From NCBI GenBank assembly GCA_010672825.2, contig JAAHFU020000002.1, forward strand, positions 1,500,001-1,564,000: a stretch of 64,000 nucleotides of DNA, written 5' to 3'. Positions 62,663 to 64,000 of the stretch are shown here, in pieces (positions within the stretch are counted from its first letter, which is position 1; each line of letters begins with the position of its first letter). Origin of the DNA: Leptolyngbya sp. SIO1E4 (GTDB lineage Bacteria; Cyanobacteriota; Cyanobacteriia; Phormidesmidales; Phormidesmidaceae). Below the pieces are notes generated by a model, which saw nothing but the letters and a program-made list of their open reading frames with translations, made no database searches and had not been told where the DNA came from. Both the position numbers and the translations under genes were made by a program.

Positions 62663-64000
62663 ATGACGCAAAGCATTCCTGCTGGGATGGGAGGTAGTCC
62701 TCACACTCTGACATCTGCATCTCCCGTCCTTTCAACAGCAGTTAGCCAACACTCCGTTGGTGCGGAAGCTGTTCAAATACCACAATTAGCCATAAGCTTA
62801 CTCGATGTTGAATTTCCTATATTTGAAGAAGCGACCCAAACGGCCTCTCGCTTTCTCGACATTCCGATTTGTATTGTCGGTATTCCTCATGACAATGCCT
62901 TAGTGCTTAAAGCTGCGATCGGGCTTTCTCAATTGGGGCTCATGAACCCCCTTGCGAGGACGCGTCGTTTACCTTTAGAAGATGAACTGGCCCGTCAAGT
63001 CTTGCAAGAAAAACGGCGCTTGGTACTGCCGAAGATTGCTGATCATGAGCTATTTTCTAACGCTTTCTTAGTGCAAGAATATGGCATTCAAGCCTATCTT
63101 GGTGTCCCCTTGCTGACAGCCGAGGGAAACTGTATTGGGGTATTGGCTGCAATGGATATAGCCCCCCACGATTTCCCTATGGAGGCAGTGGCCTTTATGG
63201 AACTTTTGGCGCGCTGGAGTGTTAGCGAGTACGAACGCCATCATCTCTCTCAAAAGTTGACTGAGTCTGCTTCAGGGCCGATCAGTGCCCCTAAAACAAG
63301 GGTGGCCGGTGAGCCCACGTTGCTAGATACGGTACGGCTGACGCTGATGAGCCAACTTACCCAAGGCATGCGGACTCCCCTGACAACAATTACGGGGATG
63401 ACCAGTATGCTTAGCCGCGAGATTTATGGAACTCTGACCACTAAACAGCGGGAATATACAGAGATTGTGCATAGTAGCAGTCAGGTACTGCTAGAAATGG
63501 CCAACGAAGTGCTGGAATTGAGCAGCCTAGGCACCAGCCTGCAACCTCTAAACCCGGCTTCTGTTGATTTCGAGATGCTAGGCCAGCATGTACAAAGAAC
63601 GCTCACGCCTGTTGCTAAGGAAAATAATCAAGAGATTCGGCTGACGGTGGAACCCGGGTCACGTATTTGGACGTTGGATAAGGATATTGTTCGGCAACTG
63701 CTTTATCACCTAACCTTTACCCTGATTAAATTGTCTGGGGAAGGGGGAACTATTCGCATCCACGGCTCAGAACGACATCATCAACTCAACATTGCAGTGT
63801 GGGTTTCTCACCCATGGCTAGGGGAAGGGTTGCCCAACTCAGTACTGGCCTTGCGTCAATTCCTGAAGGATTCAGGCGAAGAAACCAATATCCTATCGGT
63901 GTTGCTAACTCAAGCGATTGGGCAGGCTGCTCCAAAGCCTTTGGAATCCAGTCTTACAGAATCTAAAGATTCCCAAGCACAGGCGATATTGAAATCGAGG
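62663..64000 (+). CDS. GAF domain plus degenerate histidine-kinase core (3' end outside window)
   Basis: The frame from ATG 62663 runs open to the window edge (446 codons), so the gene is partial. Residues about 55-200 form a GAF domain: FEEATQTASRFLDIPICIVG, then LGVPLLTAEGNCIGVLAAMD. A helical region like HisKA follows (about 220-290), where the H-box reads TQGMRTPLTTITG: the phospho-accepting His is replaced by Gln234. The ATPase-like part keeps the fold outline, but the N-box Asn is replaced (YHLTFTLIKLS) and no DxGxG loop follows (AVWVSHPWLGEGLP). It is therefore probably a pseudokinase that signals through protein contact. The family is not one I can name. The upstream neighbour is gun4. 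Confidence 0.8.
   Translation, partial: MTQSIPAGMGGSPHTLTSASPVLSTAVSQHSVGAEAVQIPQLAISLLDVEFPIFEEATQTASRFLDIPICIVGIPHDNALVLKAAIGLSQLGLMNPLARTRRLPLEDELARQVLQEKRRLVLPKIADHELFSNAFLVQEYGIQAYLGVPLLTAEGNCIGVLAAMDIAPHDFPMEAVAFMELLARWSVSEYERHHLSQKLTESASGPISAPKTRVAGEPTLLDTVRLTLMSQLTQGMRTPLTTITGMTSMLSREIYGTLTTKQREYTEIVHSSSQVLLEMANEVLELSSLGTSLQPLNPASVDFEMLGQHVQRTLTPVAKENNQEIRLTVEPGSRIWTLDKDIVRQLLYHLTFTLIKLSGEGGTIRIHGSERHHQLNIAVWVSHPWLGEGLPNSVLALRQFLKDSGEETNILSVLLTQAIGQAAPKPLESSLTESKDSQAQAILKSR

Overview
The window is chromosomal DNA of a cyanobacterium. The octamer GCGATCGC (HIP1) recurs throughout, in genes and between them. The gene content also fits: a Rubisco activase with a C-terminal small-subunit-like domain, GUN4, ClpC, a sulfiredoxin, a lumenal-type pentapeptide protein, NAT/Liv-type permeases and several families mostly seen in cyanobacteria. 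Moderate GC and the family mix suggest a filamentous Leptolyngbya-like lineage, but I cannot name the genus. I see no rRNA, tRNA, CRISPR array, intact insertion sequence or prophage.

Layout. 1-9.8 kb: the end of an M48-protease-like gene, a double GNAT acetyltransferase, a secreted VWD-domain protein, an FtsH-like protease lacking its AAA domain, a VanY-type carboxypeptidase, a very divergent LarA-like protein and an SH3b/peptidoglycan-binding protein. 10-13.1 kb: a 1053-residue CBS-PAS-GGDEF-EAL c-di-GMP protein. 13.3-19.7 kb: a MarR regulator, an RND efflux adaptor and pump, and a nitroreductase, probably one drug or redox stress module. 19.8-21.2 kb: the wreck of a pst phosphate-transport operon. 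21.3-24.7 kb: minus-strand M17 and M20 peptidases and a GGCT-like protein. 24.8-28.6 kb: Rubisco activase, an unknown 559-residue protein and a solitary GvpL/F-like protein. 28.7-33.6 kb: TauE/SafE permease, ClpC and small unknowns.

33.7-40.6 kb: an ABC-class ATPase, a diguanylate cyclase, an orphan amino-acid permease, a DUF4168-like protein, a DMT transporter, and a minus-strand pair of sulfiredoxin followed by an HTH-GrpE fusion. 40.7-49.6 kb: SpoIID-like protein, ClpB, a STAS-sugar transferase fusion, an exported FAD oxidoreductase and a HAD phosphatase. 49.7-51.1 kb: a ParA ATPase overlapping by ATGA with a coiled-coil partner ending in a lone Trp, resembling McdAB cargo positioning. 51.4-64 kb: LivH/LivM, ArgC, RlmH, a one-cysteine PrxQ, a DMT transporter, an FMN-binding protein, PhzF, a pentapeptide protein, isocitrate dehydrogenase, GUN4 and a truncated-by-window GAF/pseudo-histidine-kinase.

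Themes are proteostasis (ClpC, ClpB, GrpE-like, several peptidases), redox protection (sulfiredoxin, PrxQ, nitroreductase), c-di-GMP signalling and cell-envelope work. The observations most worth following are the ParA/coiled-coil pair, the HTH-GrpE fusion beside sulfiredoxin, the STAS-sugar transferase fusion, the decayed pst operon, the LarA-like protein, the activase/unknown/GvpL trio and the pseudokinase at the right edge. All family assignments come from motif recognition by eye; no database search was run.
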